The position numbers and the translations under genes were made by a program. Under the pieces are notes generated by a model, which was given only the letters and a program-made list of their open reading frames with translations, had not been told where the DNA came from and made no database searches. A stretch of 25,310 nt of DNA from Treponema sp. Its GTDB lineage: Bacteria > Spirochaetota > Spirochaetia > Treponematales > Treponemataceae. The first letter of the stretch is position 1, and every line of letters starts with the position of its first letter. Positions 8,364 through 16,606 of the stretch are shown in pieces. The DNA lies in the NCBI GenBank assembly GCA_016297405.1, contig JAEDGP010000026.1, positions 1-25,310 on the forward strand, written 5' to 3'.

Positions 8364-8458
8364 AACAAACCTGCAAAAAAAAAGGGAATGAGAACTTATA
8401 AAAAGCAAATTTGACATCAAGAATGCACTTGAACCATAATCCTTTTGAAGAGACAAAA

Positions 8459-9382
8459 TCAACTTGTCACAGACAAAAGAACAGTCCGCAGCTGCAAATA
8501 ACTCCATCTGCTAAGCGTAAAGGAACAGCTGAATGCACCATCCATTGCCGAATAGTTTATCAAGTAGTAATCGTCGGAAATTTTTAGAAAGGCGATATCC
8601 ATTGAATCAGAGCCATAGAAAGCTCGCACAAAAAGTTCTGGTTTTGCCCCAGCACGAATAAAATCGCCGGAAATAGTCATATCGGAAGCCTGCGAAAAGA
8701 GCGTTCCATGGCGAAGGGTCTTTATCTTTTGAAAAACATCATTTCCATCCTTATCAAGACTTCCTGCCTGCACAGTGATTCCTTTTGAATCCAGGGTCGC
8801 AACTATTTTTGAAAGAGTTTGACGGCCAAATGGATTTTCAAAGAAAAGGCTTGGATCATTCCAAAAAGCAGCATCTGTAGTGATGAAATTTTCAAAATCA
8901 TAGAACATTTTGTATATGAAAGGATCGGAAGCTGTTGTGTAGAATACGAAAGAATGACTAAAATCCTTTGATCCAAGATCAATCTTTGAATGCAACTTTT
9001 CCCCATTTTTCAATATCAACTGAAAGCAGCTGTTTTCATCCAAAGAATACCGGTCCAAAGAGGAAGAATCCTTTGAGTAAAGTGAATAAACCCTTGGTTG
9101 AGCAAGTTTTGAGAAAAAGGAAACTATCTTCAAATGCGAGCAGGGAAAAACCTGACCGTTTTTTCTGGCAAACCAGACATCGGCAATATTGAAAATTTCT
9201 ATTGAATCATTTTTGTTTTTAATAACAACGTTAGTGATCTTAGAAAGGTCGCTTTCGTGAATCAAACTCATCTGGCTGAATTGCTGGGACTTGCTGAAAA
9301 TCGCTTTACCAATAAAAAAAGCAGCAGCAAGCAAAAATAGCAAAAGGCCCAAAAACTTAGTGGTTGTTACTTTTATTTTCAT
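8459..9382 (-). CDS. DUF4340 protein of a Gld-type ABC system
   Basis: A 307-residue protein with a single N-terminal membrane anchor (about 10-27) and an extracytoplasmic remainder. The blocks LSKITNVVIKN, IADVWFARKNGQVFPC and DRYSLDENSCFQL match what I know of the DUF4340 family, which is routinely encoded beside GldF/GldG-type ABC transporters. It has no enzymatic motif. The start lies inside the end of the permease gene (26-base overlap), preceded only by a weak GGT-containing site, so translation is probably coupled. It is the last gene of the rnz-ABC operon. Its likely role is a periplasmic accessory to the transporter, inferred from context. Confidence 0.85.
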   Translation of the reverse strand: MKIKVTTTKFLGLLLFLLAAAFFIGKAIFSKSQQFSQMSLIHESDLSKITNVVIKNKNDSIEIFNIADVWFARKNGQVFPCSHLKIVSFFSKLAQPRVYSLYSKDSSSLDRYSLDENSCFQLILKNGEKLHSKIDLGSKDFSHSFVFYTTASDPFIYKMFYDFENFITTDAAFWNDPSLFFENPFGRQTLSKIVATLDSKGITVQAGSLDKDGNDVFQKIKTLRHGTLFSQASDMTISGDFIRAGAKPELFVRAFYGSDSMDIAFLKISDDYYLINYSAMDGAFSCSFTLSRWSYLQLRTVLLSVTS

Positions 9383-11660
9383 GACATACCAGCATTTTAT
9401 TGATTTTTTGTTTTCTTACCAGGACCAACACAAAATACAGCACAACATAAGAAGAGGGAACCACGGCAAAGACAATGAAAAATACTTTTTTCTTTGCTTT
9501 TTCAAACTCCATTGGATCAGAGATTTTATAAAGCTTTAATGAGCGGTTGCTATAAGCCTTATCGTGAAGAGAAGCAAGTTCCACTTCTCCTCCAAGTTTT
9601 AGAAATTGTGTAACAAGAAAATTGAAATTCTGGCATGCTTCAAAACCACCTGAATACCCAATCGTGAAGGAATTAACAAAATACTGGTCAGGTATCAAAA
9701 GAAAGTTGCAATCCATCATTCCATCGGAAAAATTTCTGTTCACTTTTCCATCGACCATAAAAGCCAACGTGTAAACACCTTTATCAGACTGGGTATCGCT
9801 GCTCATGAAATCAAAGGGAAAAGTGTCGAAAAGAGAGCCATAGGCATTAAAAGACTGTCCTATGGATTGTGCAAGAGAAGAGGAAAACAGATAAGGTTTT
9901 GCGGCATCGCAGAACGAAACATCGACTTGAGATGGCCAATACATGCACAATCCAGAAGGAGCATTCTCCTGTGGAAAAAGCGATGGCCATGGCCAGTAGG
10001 AAATGTATTGGCTTACAATAGATGAGGATTTACTTCCATCGGCGTTTGTATCGCTGTCCATTCGCACATTGCTGCAGCTCAAGTCACGAATCAATCTTCC
10101 AGTCCATCTTATGCCATATTTTGCAAACATGGTGAAAAGGTTCTGGTTCTGGCTTTTCGAAATGCTCCAGTTGTTCACAAGATCCGCATCAAAGGGAGAA
10201 ACACAGAATATCGCTTTTCCTCCATTTCCAAGAAATTCCTCAAGTTGCGCACAATGCTCTAAAGACAGTTTTGAAGAACCAATTACAAGCAGCAGTTTGT
10301 CATCCCCTGTCAGCTGAGAAACAATATCAGCTTCATCCACATCAATCAAATTACATCTGAACCCCTGAGCACTAATCCATGGAACAACGTAATCATAATC
10401 ATGTTCAACAGAAAGATCATTTGCCACCAGAACATTTACAGTTCTTTCCTTTCCGGTTAAAAGATGCAAAAGCCGTCCGTCCATTTCATATTCGAGAGAA
10501 TCGGTGGAAATCATGAACGGAATCACTTCATATTTATCAAGATACTCAATTACGATAGCTGAATGAACGCCTACAAATTCAGCTTTATTGTTGCCACTTA
10601 TTCTTATGTTCTGAGGATACACTCCGTAGGAAGCAAGGATTTTTGAGTTTTCATCAGAATCAGCATCAACTTCCTGAACAGAAACGCCATAATCGCCATA
10701 TTCCAACAGAAAATCACTGACGTTATGGGCTTGTGGAAAAATAGAAAAGATTCTTGGACTTCTGTAATAAGTAATGGAAATCTTATTTTGTCGCAATGAC
10801 AAGATTCTTTTTCCAAAGTCACTTAAAGTTCTGCTCTGATTGTAGGAATAATCTTTCTTTGATTTGTAGATTGTGGAATTTGCATAAAGAAAACCAAAAA
10901 TCAAAAGCATCAAAACCACATTAACCTTATGAATTACACTAAAAGCAAAACCTTTCTTATATTGAGACAGGAGACAACTAAAAAAGAAAAAAACAAATCC
11001 TGTTATCAGGAAAAACAAGATATCAACGGAAGAAAGCACTCCACCTGCCGCATTATTAAAATGCCATGAAAAACTCAATGTACGCACAATCAAGGAAAGC
11101 AGGCTTGAGGAACTGGCATTCAATGAAAGCAAATGTATTGAAGAAAAAATTCCAATGGTCACTGCACTGAAACAAAAGGAAAGTACAATTGAATCAAATA
11201 ATTGAAAAACAAATACACAAATGGAAGAAGCACAGAAACTGTAGAAGAAAAGAAAGATATAGCTTGTCCAAACCTGCCCATAATCCACTGAGCCAAAAAG
11301 AGATACACACTCTACGACTGAAACAAGTGAAAGCTGAATCAGGTAATATTGGACAGCCACATTCATTATCCGTACAAAAATCACCTTATAAGAAGGCAGA
11401 AAAGTCCTGAATTCTCTGCTTGCAAGAAAATTATTCGTACATAATGAAGGCAAAACCACAATCGAAACAAAGGGAATCGAAAGGAAAAGAAAATTTAAAT
11501 CAGTGATTCCAGAGCCACCAAAAAAATCCCGTATCACAAAAAAATAAAGGGCACAGAAAACCTGGCTCAGGATGCCACAAAAAAAGAAAACAGGCTTTAT
11601 CAGCGAATAAAAGAAATTTTTTTTCCAAAAGGAAATTAAAGTTTTGTCATACAAGTTCAT
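9357..11660 (-). CDS. Fused ABC permease / GldG-type auxiliary protein
   Basis: A 767-residue protein joining two modules that are separate in Bacteroidetes gliding systems. Residues 1 to about 255 hold six or so membrane helices of an ABC-2 type permease (GldF-like). The central, largely extracytoplasmic part (about 270-715) is of the GldG/ABC_transp_aux type, with TVNVLVANDLSVEHDYDYV, LLLVIGSSKLS and LGNGGKAIFCVSPFD. One transmembrane helix near 728-750 ends it. Such proteins work with the ATPase encoded just upstream to export an unknown substrate or to energise surface components. The ATG at 11660 is favoured over a GTG at 11669 because AGGTG lies six bases before it. It overlaps the ATPase stop by 14 bases. 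Confidence 0.9.
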   Translation of the reverse strand: MNLYDKTLISFWKKNFFYSLIKPVFFFCGILSQVFCALYFFVIRDFFGGSGITDLNFLFLSIPFVSIVVLPSLCTNNFLASREFRTFLPSYKVIFVRIMNVAVQYYLIQLSLVSVVECVSLFGSVDYGQVWTSYIFLFFYSFCASSICVFVFQLFDSIVLSFCFSAVTIGIFSSIHLLSLNASSSSLLSLIVRTLSFSWHFNNAAGGVLSSVDILFFLITGFVFFFFSCLLSQYKKGFAFSVIHKVNVVLMLLIFGFLYANSTIYKSKKDYSYNQSRTLSDFGKRILSLRQNKISITYYRSPRIFSIFPQAHNVSDFLLEYGDYGVSVQEVDADSDENSKILASYGVYPQNIRISGNNKAEFVGVHSAIVIEYLDKYEVIPFMISTDSLEYEMDGRLLHLLTGKERTVNVLVANDLSVEHDYDYVVPWISAQGFRCNLIDVDEADIVSQLTGDDKLLLVIGSSKLSLEHCAQLEEFLGNGGKAIFCVSPFDADLVNNWSISKSQNQNLFTMFAKYGIRWTGRLIRDLSCSNVRMDSDTNADGSKSSSIVSQYISYWPWPSLFPQENAPSGLCMYWPSQVDVSFCDAAKPYLFSSSLAQSIGQSFNAYGSLFDTFPFDFMSSDTQSDKGVYTLAFMVDGKVNRNFSDGMMDCNFLLIPDQYFVNSFTIGYSGGFEACQNFNFLVTQFLKLGGEVELASLHDKAYSNRSLKLYKISDPMEFEKAKKKVFFIVFAVVPSSYVVLYFVLVLVRKQKINKMLVCHENKSNNH

Positions 11661-12402
11661 CGTTTTCACCTGTAATCTTTATATATGCTTCTTCGATTGT
11701 CGCTGAATTGCTTTGCAAAAGGATTTCAGCGGGAGTCCCGAAAGCTTTTATCTGTCCATTGCAAATAATATAGATATAATCTGCCATTGCCGCCACTTCC
11801 TGCATAAGATGGGTTGACATAAGAACGGTCTTTCCCTGACCCGATGTTCGAATAAGATTTCTGAACTGTATGATCTGAGCTGGATCCAAACCATACATAG
11901 GTTCATCCAATACCAGATTATTTGGATTCCCAATAAGAGCTGATGCAAAGGAAACACGTTGGGCATAGCCTTTTGAAAGATTGCCGATTTTCCTGACCAG
12001 AACCTGCTTCAATGCGCATTTGTGAACCACTTCCTGTATAGCTTTATCCTTTTGTTTTTGACCAAGTCCCAAAAGATCGGCAGTATTTTCCAACTGTTCA
12101 AGGACAGTAAGATCCTTTGAAAGAAGTGGAATTTCGGGAACAAAGCCAATAATTTTTTGGGACTCCTGCAGATTTACAGATGGATCATAAACGTTGCGAT
12201 CATCATCAGTAACAAATACCTTTCCTTTTGTTGCATAATGATTTGCACAAATTGCGTTTATTATTGTGGTCTTTCCTGATCCATTTGGTCCTAAAAGACA
12301 AGTTATCCTGCCTTTTTCGGCCTTCAAATTAACGTTATGAACCACATCTGCTTCTTTTGGAGAACGAGAATACTTTTTACAGAAACCAACAAGTTCAATC
12401 AT
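11647..12402 (-). CDS. ABC transporter ATPase (GldA-like)
   Basis: A 251-residue cytoplasmic ATP-binding subunit. Walker A is GPNGSGKTT (38-46), the signature motif is LSKGYAQRV, Walker B is LVLDEPMYGLDP, and the switch histidine is in STHLMQE. The motif EIPLLSKDLTVLEQL occupies the usual Q-loop area. It pairs with the fused permease/GldG gene, with which it overlaps, and with the DUF4340 gene. GAGGA stands nine bases before the ATG, in the end of the RNase Z gene five bases away. Transported substrate unknown; the trio is typical of Gld-like systems found well beyond gliding bacteria. Confidence 0.95.
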   Translation of the reverse strand: MIELVGFCKKYSRSPKEADVVHNVNLKAEKGRITCLLGPNGSGKTTIINAICANHYATKGKVFVTDDDRNVYDPSVNLQESQKIIGFVPEIPLLSKDLTVLEQLENTADLLGLGQKQKDKAIQEVVHKCALKQVLVRKIGNLSKGYAQRVSFASALIGNPNNLVLDEPMYGLDPAQIIQFRNLIRTSGQGKTVLMSTHLMQEVAAMADYIYIICNGQIKAFGTPAEILLQSNSATIEEAYIKITGENDELV

Positions 12403-12407
12403 TCTGG

Positions 12408-13334
12408 CTAATCCTCGTATGGAATCTCAATGTGCATTCTGTCCCTGGAAAGTTCTGCATTAGGATAAATCTTTTGGGCCTGGGACAAAAGCTTTTCCAG
12501 CTCCTTATCCGTGTAACGGGGACTGTAATGAATCATGCACATTCGCTTTGAATTGGAATCTCTGGCAATAGTAGCAGCCTGACTTGCGGTCATGTGCTTC
12601 TTTTCCTTTGCCTGATCCAAAAGCTCGTCTTCAAACATGCTTTCGCAGATAAGAAGATCAGAGCCCATTACTTCCTTTGCTATGCTAGATTTGTACAATG
12701 TATCTGTCACAAAACTGAATTTTCGGCCGCTACGTTTTTCACCCATCACCATATCAGGAGTAATGACTTTTCCTTCTGTATTTTGAACTGATTCACCTTT
12801 CTGAAGCTTTCCCCACAAAGGACCTACGGGAACTTTCAGTTCATTCGCTTTTGCAGGATTGAATTCTCCGGGGCGATCAAGCTCTTCCAATGTATATCCA
12901 ACACAAGTTTTTGTATGATCCAAGGGAAAAGCCCTTATATAAAACCCATCGCCTTCATGTACAACGCAAGGCGCGGTTATTTCCTTTACCACAATTGGAT
13001 AATTTATATACATATCCAAAACATTGCGACTTGTTTCAATGTACTGGGAAATTTTTGGAGGTCCATAAATGTAAAGCGGTTCATTGCGGTCTACCTGAGC
13101 AGAAAGCATAAGTAGTCCTGGCAGCCCGGTAATGTGATCTGCGTGGGTATGGGATATGAAAATCGCATTGATTTTTTTCCACTTAAGATTCAATCTTCTA
13201 AGGCTTACCTGAGTGCCTTCGCCACCATCAAAAAGAAAAAGATCTCCATCTCTTCTAAGCAGGACTGAAGTAAGATGACGGTAAGGAAGCGGCATCATTC
13301 CTCCGCAACCTAAAACAAAAGCTTCCATATTCAT
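12408..13334 (-). CDS. rnz: Ribonuclease Z
   Basis: A 308-residue zinc-dependent endonuclease of the metallo-beta-lactamase fold that cuts tRNA precursors after the discriminator base to free the 3' end. The zinc motif HTHADH is at residues 62-67 (preceded by FIS). Further metal ligands appear in FPLDHTKTCVGY, FVTDT and the late MIHYSPRY block. Length matches the family (about 305). The ATG at 13334 gives MNMEAFVLGCGG; a second ATG two codons later is also possible. Neither has a Shine-Dalgarno site. It leads the operon that continues with the Gld-type ABC genes, a link with no obvious functional reason. Confidence 0.95.
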   Translation of the reverse strand: MNMEAFVLGCGGMMPLPYRHLTSVLLRRDGDLFLFDGGEGTQVSLRRLNLKWKKINAIFISHTHADHITGLPGLLMLSAQVDRNEPLYIYGPPKISQYIETSRNVLDMYINYPIVVKEITAPCVVHEGDGFYIRAFPLDHTKTCVGYTLEELDRPGEFNPAKANELKVPVGPLWGKLQKGESVQNTEGKVITPDMVMGEKRSGRKFSFVTDTLYKSSIAKEVMGSDLLICESMFEDELLDQAKEKKHMTASQAATIARDSNSKRMCMIHYSPRYTDKELEKLLSQAQKIYPNAELSRDRMHIEIPYED

Positions 13335-13341
13335 GAATAGG

Positions 13342-13370
13342 ATTTTACAGGAAAGGCATTTTTTTTACAA
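13342..13370 (-). promoter_or_regulatory. Proximal promoter candidate for rnz (leaderless)
   Basis: On the minus strand TTGTAA (13365-13370) and TAAAAT (13342-13347) are separated by 17 bases. The -10 ends seven bases before the rnz ATG, so transcription would start at about the start codon itself. It competes with a stronger-looking distal promoter 30-40 bases further upstream. Confidence 0.35.
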
Positions 13371-13378
13371 TGACAGGC

Positions 13379-13406
13379 ATTATATCCATTTCAAATGATA
13401 TTTCAA
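13379..13406 (-). promoter_or_regulatory. Distal sigma-70 promoter for rnz (TTGAAA-16-TATAAT)
   Basis: On the minus strand TTGAAA (13401-13406) is followed after 16 bases by a perfect TATAAT (13379-13384). The start point would be near 13372, giving an untranslated leader of roughly 38 bases with no Shine-Dalgarno match before the ATG. It overlaps the plus-strand promoter of the ATP-grasp gene. Confidence 0.55.
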
Positions 13407-13417
13407 TTTGATAAAAT
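13389..13417 (+). promoter_or_regulatory. Promoter of the ATP-grasp gene (leaderless candidate)
   Basis: TTTCAA (13389-13394) and TAAAAT (13412-13417) are spaced by exactly 17 bases. The -10 ends six bases before the ATG at 13424, so the message would start at the A of the ATG. A 7-base perfect inverted repeat, ATGATAT (13395-13401) with ATATCAT (13419-13425), spans the core promoter and could be an operator. Confidence 0.45.
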
Positions 13418-13423
13418 CATATC

Positions 13424-14764
13424 ATGCGTATTCTTCTGTTCAGCACAAATGCAAACAACTACAATCCAAAAACAATGCACAGAATTTCCTGGCCAAGCTG
13501 CAAGGACAATTTCCAAAAACTGTGCCAAACATATCTGGAACACTCATTTGTTATAGCCACACAAATGCCAGGAACTTTTTTAATCGATTATGATGGGGAA
13601 GAAATCTGCGAAAAAAGCGAATTTGTTGAATATCATCTGATTCCCCAGAACCTGAAAACAGCAGAAGAAATCGCCAGGTTCCTTGATTCCTTAAAGTGTG
13701 ATCTGGCTCTTCCAGTCAGTTTCTGGGATCCTCCTTATGACTGGCATTGCGTCATGGACAGCATAATAGCTGAAAAAATGAGTACCTATAAACAATGTAT
13801 AGACAAAAACTTTTCGATGCTTTGTTTCCAAAAGCAAAAGATACGTGTTTTCCTGGAACAAAACGGTTTTTCCATTCCCAATGGATTTTCAATCGACAGG
13901 GAACTGTACATGGCAGAAAAAAGCACACCATCTGTAAAAATCAATGTATACAAGGAATATATACAATCCTGTCTGGAAAAGATGGAATATCCCATTGTAA
14001 TAAAGGACACATGCGGGTTAAGTTCTTTCAACGTAGATGTCATAAACACGCCGGAAGGAAGTAAAAACTATCTTCAATCAAAAAAAATGAAGAGTAACCG
14101 CCTTGTTGAAAAATTCATTAAAGGTATTCAAGCTGGGATAGAAATCATGGGAAATGATGATGGGATTACCGTACTAGATCCATTCTTTTTTTCGGTCAAC
14201 CAGTATGGTATCACAAGTCCAAAGCAAAGCATTAAAATTGGGCCTGTAACTGATGAAATTTTCATGATTTCAAAGCTAAAAAGCGAAATGAGTCGACTTG
14301 GAAAACTGATGAACATAAAGGGACTGTGTCAAGTTGATCTTGTTTTTGACGGAAAACAATGGTATATCATAGAAATTAATCCGCGGATTTCGGGAATGAC
14401 CGCAATATCTGCTGCAAGCCTTGGAGAAAGCCCAGTCCAGATGATAATCCAAAATGCACTTGGCCTAACGCAAATCCAAAATCCCCATGGCATGATTTTT
14501 CTGGATATGAAACTTTTACCTTGCAGCAAACAAACCATTCAAAAGCTTTCTGAACTGGATTTTGTTTTATTCGTCTGCTCAACAATCAATGACCTGGCAA
14601 AACAACACAGGGAATGCGGTTACACGCAAATCATCATTTTTGGTAATGACCAGCAAAATTTGCGAATGAACCTGAATGTACTCAAAGAAAAATTCCCAGA
14701 CTTAATGGAAGAAAGCTTTTTCCAAAAAGCACTTGAAATGACGGATTATTTCAAAAAAAATTAA
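13424..14764 (+). CDS. Orphan ATP-grasp ligase (CarB-like), substrate unknown
   Basis: A 446-residue ATP-grasp enzyme, which joins a carboxylate to an amine or similar nucleophile through an acylphosphate. The N-terminal 120 residues look like a pre-ATP-grasp domain. ATP-binding blocks are YPIVIKDTCGLSSF (189-202, with Lys194) and RLVEKFIKG (226-234). The metal-binding strand is QVDLVFDGKQWYIIEINPR (303-321), with Glu317 and Asn319 as ligands, followed by the CarB-like GMTAISAASLGESP. It is not carbamoyl phosphate synthase, being far too short. It stands alone on the plus strand with no pathway partner. The ATG lacks a Shine-Dalgarno site and lies just after a promoter -10. Fold and chemistry class are clear, the product is not. 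Confidence 0.85.
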   Translation: MRILLFSTNANNYNPKTMHRISWPSCKDNFQKLCQTYLEHSFVIATQMPGTFLIDYDGEEICEKSEFVEYHLIPQNLKTAEEIARFLDSLKCDLALPVSFWDPPYDWHCVMDSIIAEKMSTYKQCIDKNFSMLCFQKQKIRVFLEQNGFSIPNGFSIDRELYMAEKSTPSVKINVYKEYIQSCLEKMEYPIVIKDTCGLSSFNVDVINTPEGSKNYLQSKKMKSNRLVEKFIKGIQAGIEIMGNDDGITVLDPFFFSVNQYGITSPKQSIKIGPVTDEIFMISKLKSEMSRLGKLMNIKGLCQVDLVFDGKQWYIIEINPRISGMTAISAASLGESPVQMIIQNALGLTQIQNPHGMIFLDMKLLPCSKQTIQKLSELDFVLFVCSTINDLAKQHRECGYTQIIIFGNDQQNLRMNLNVLKEKFPDLMEESFFQKALEMTDYFKKN

Positions 14765-14830
14765 ACAGCAGAGAAAATTCACATAGCCTCTCATAATGAG
14801 CAAAAAAGCTTTTACACACAACGATGATTG

Positions 14831-15460
14831 TCAGGATAAACTTAATCGACTTAATATGACCAAAAGCCTGCCTTTTCTTACCTTGATTGTACAATTTCCC
14901 TGCCATTCATTGCTAACACCCATGGGAACATCGGCCAAAAAACAGAAATTCGAAACATTATATTTGGCACCTTCAATAAAAACCCCTTTTGATTTTTTGC
15001 TTAGGGAAAAAACAGATAGTGAAAAACCATCTTTTGGCGGAATGTTTCTTGTTTCATTCTGAATTATGAAAAGCTCTTCATCGTCTTCAATAATCTTTGC
15101 GTCCAGACCCTGGCTTTTTATGAAAGACAAGGTCTGGATGTTGCAAAATGCGTGATCAAGTCTGTTGCCAAGACAACAAGTCAAAGTAAAGGAAGTGTAC
15201 CCAAGTGCAATTGCCTTTTTCACAGCATGCATGGTATCCGTGTCGTCTTTTTCACGAGGAAGTTTTTCCACAAAAAGATTGCATGGAATTTCACCTGAAA
15301 AAGAATCAAAGTCACCTACAGCAATATCTGGCCTAATCCCCTGCTTCAAGCAATATTCCAGTCCCTTGTCGCAGGCAATAACAAAATCGCCATCATTATG
15401 AGGAATCTTAGATTCTTTACCGCCTGCAACAATCAGACAGTTCCCGATAGGATTTTCCAA
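14831..15460 (-). CDS. thiN: Thiamine pyrophosphokinase (TTG start)
   Basis: A 209-residue enzyme that transfers pyrophosphate from ATP to thiamine, giving thiamine pyrophosphate. Signatures: CLIVAGG at the N-terminus, DIAVGDFDSF (45-54), KDDTDTMHA (71-79), and GNRLDHAFCNIQTL (98-111), the expected catalytic and substrate-binding sites. The start codon is TTG at 15460, with GCAGG about six bases upstream inside the FemAB gene end. The stop of that gene is only three bases away. No ATG near the N-terminus would keep the CLIVAGG strand. It is last in the metG-femAB-thiN operon. The family call is firm. Confidence 0.94.
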   Translation of the reverse strand: MENPIGNCLIVAGGKESKIPHNDGDFVIACDKGLEYCLKQGIRPDIAVGDFDSFSGEIPCNLFVEKLPREKDDTDTMHAVKKAIALGYTSFTLTCCLGNRLDHAFCNIQTLSFIKSQGLDAKIIEDDEELFIIQNETRNIPPKDGFSLSVFSLSKKSKGVFIEGAKYNVSNFCFLADVPMGVSNEWQGNCTIKVRKGRLLVILSRLSLS

Positions 15461-15463
15461 CAG

Positions 15464-16606
15464 TTACCTGCCACGAATCTTTTTGAGAATTTTCTTATGC
15501 CAGAAAGCGCGAAGATTTTCCATTGCGGTACAAATCTTATATGCAACAGAAAGCGGAACATCATAGGTTCCAATTCGATGGATATTTTTTCCACCAAAGC
15601 CTGTTTTGAACATATAAAGTCCATGCATCGGATGTTTTTCATCATCAGTTGGGGGCATTCCATACATGTCATAATATTTCGAGCCGTATTTCTTTGCATC
15701 TTTCATGGCTGTCCACTGAAGCAGAAAATTTGGCATAAGATTACGCTTTACGTTGCTTGAACATCCATAAAGATATACGCTTTCAGACTTACTGAACAAA
15801 GTGATGATCGCACCAAGATAATCTTCTTCATGTTTAGCAATGTAAAGGTTCACTTCAGGCACATCTTTTCCTTGCATTTTTTCCTGCCAGGAAGACGTTA
15901 TCAAATCTTCATAATAGGCTTTTGCATGCATGGCAATGCCGTCCCTCTCAGCAGTAATCTTATAAAGTTCATAAAAAACATCAAGTTTCCGGGAAAAATC
16001 AGGTGAAAGTCCATTAACTTTCTCAACCTCTACCCCTTTTCTTGCTGAAAGGTTGATGTTATATCTCCATTTTGTCTTCATGGCTGCAAGAATTTCATCT
16101 TCTGAAGGTAGCAAATCTACTTTCGTTGAATCAGGAGGTTGAATGTCAACTTTATTTTTTGTAAGTCTCAACCGATCTGCATAAGATACAACTTTTACCC
16201 CTTGCACAAAAAAATCTCTTTCCTCAGGGGTATCAAAAGACACATCAGGGTCAAAACGGATGCAAATTGTATTTTTTGGCAGAAAAGGCTTTAAGGCCAC
16301 AGCCAATTCATAAAGAAAATTGGTAAATTCAATATTCTGATCGTTGGCATTTTTATCTTCAAACAAAAGAGATGGAAACAAAGGGACATAAGCGAGGGAA
16401 AAACGCGCAAAGGCTTTTCCAAAGGAACGAACCATAAGGGAACATTCCTTCGAAAAAGACAACCCTTCCCCATTCACATCTATAAGAAAGCGGCTAAGAT
16501 TCCATCCATGGCGAGATTTAAATTCCCCCCAAAAAGGAGTCTGTAGAAAGCTTCCCTCATTGGTCAAGACTGTCGTTTCTATTTTTGAAACTTTTATAGT
16601 AAACAC
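15464..16606 (-). CDS. FemAB-family peptidoglycan bridge aminoacyltransferase
   Basis: A 380-residue member of the FemX/FemAB family. These enzymes use aminoacyl-tRNA to add amino acids to the stem peptide of lipid II, at the cytoplasmic face of the membrane. Two GNAT-like halves are visible: SFLQTPFWGEFKSRHGW near residue 20, then AAMKTKWRYNINLSARKGVEV in the middle. The late block with LYGCSSNVKRNLMPNFLLQW and KYYDMYGMPP is a family hallmark. It begins with GTG immediately after the metG stop (TAA then GTG), with GGGGTG just upstream. The neighbouring MetG and this tRNA-using enzyme form one transcript. The amino acid added cannot be read from sequence. Confidence 0.92.
   Translation of the reverse strand: MFTIKVSKIETTVLTNEGSFLQTPFWGEFKSRHGWNLSRFLIDVNGEGLSFSKECSLMVRSFGKAFARFSLAYVPLFPSLLFEDKNANDQNIEFTNFLYELAVALKPFLPKNTICIRFDPDVSFDTPEERDFFVQGVKVVSYADRLRLTKNKVDIQPPDSTKVDLLPSEDEILAAMKTKWRYNINLSARKGVEVEKVNGLSPDFSRKLDVFYELYKITAERDGIAMHAKAYYEDLITSSWQEKMQGKDVPEVNLYIAKHEEDYLGAIITLFSKSESVYLYGCSSNVKRNLMPNFLLQWTAMKDAKKYGSKYYDMYGMPPTDDEKHPMHGLYMFKTGFGGKNIHRIGTYDVPLSVAYKICTAMENLRAFWHKKILKKIRGR

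Noticed and set aside
8417..8432. Short stem TCAAG/CTTGA between the convergent CPBP and DUF4340 genes
   Set aside because: The five-base stem has no adjacent T-run on either strand. It is too weak to call as a terminator.
14804..14813. AAAAGCTTTT palindrome between the ATP-grasp gene and thiN
   Set aside because: With no loop and only A/T-rich pairing around one GC step it cannot form a stable terminator hairpin. I see no convincing terminator in this 66-base gap.
14796..15062. 88-codon plus-strand open frame starting in the ATP-grasp/thiN convergent gap
   Set aside because: Nearly all of it is antisense to thiN, it has no Shine-Dalgarno site and no family similarity I can see.
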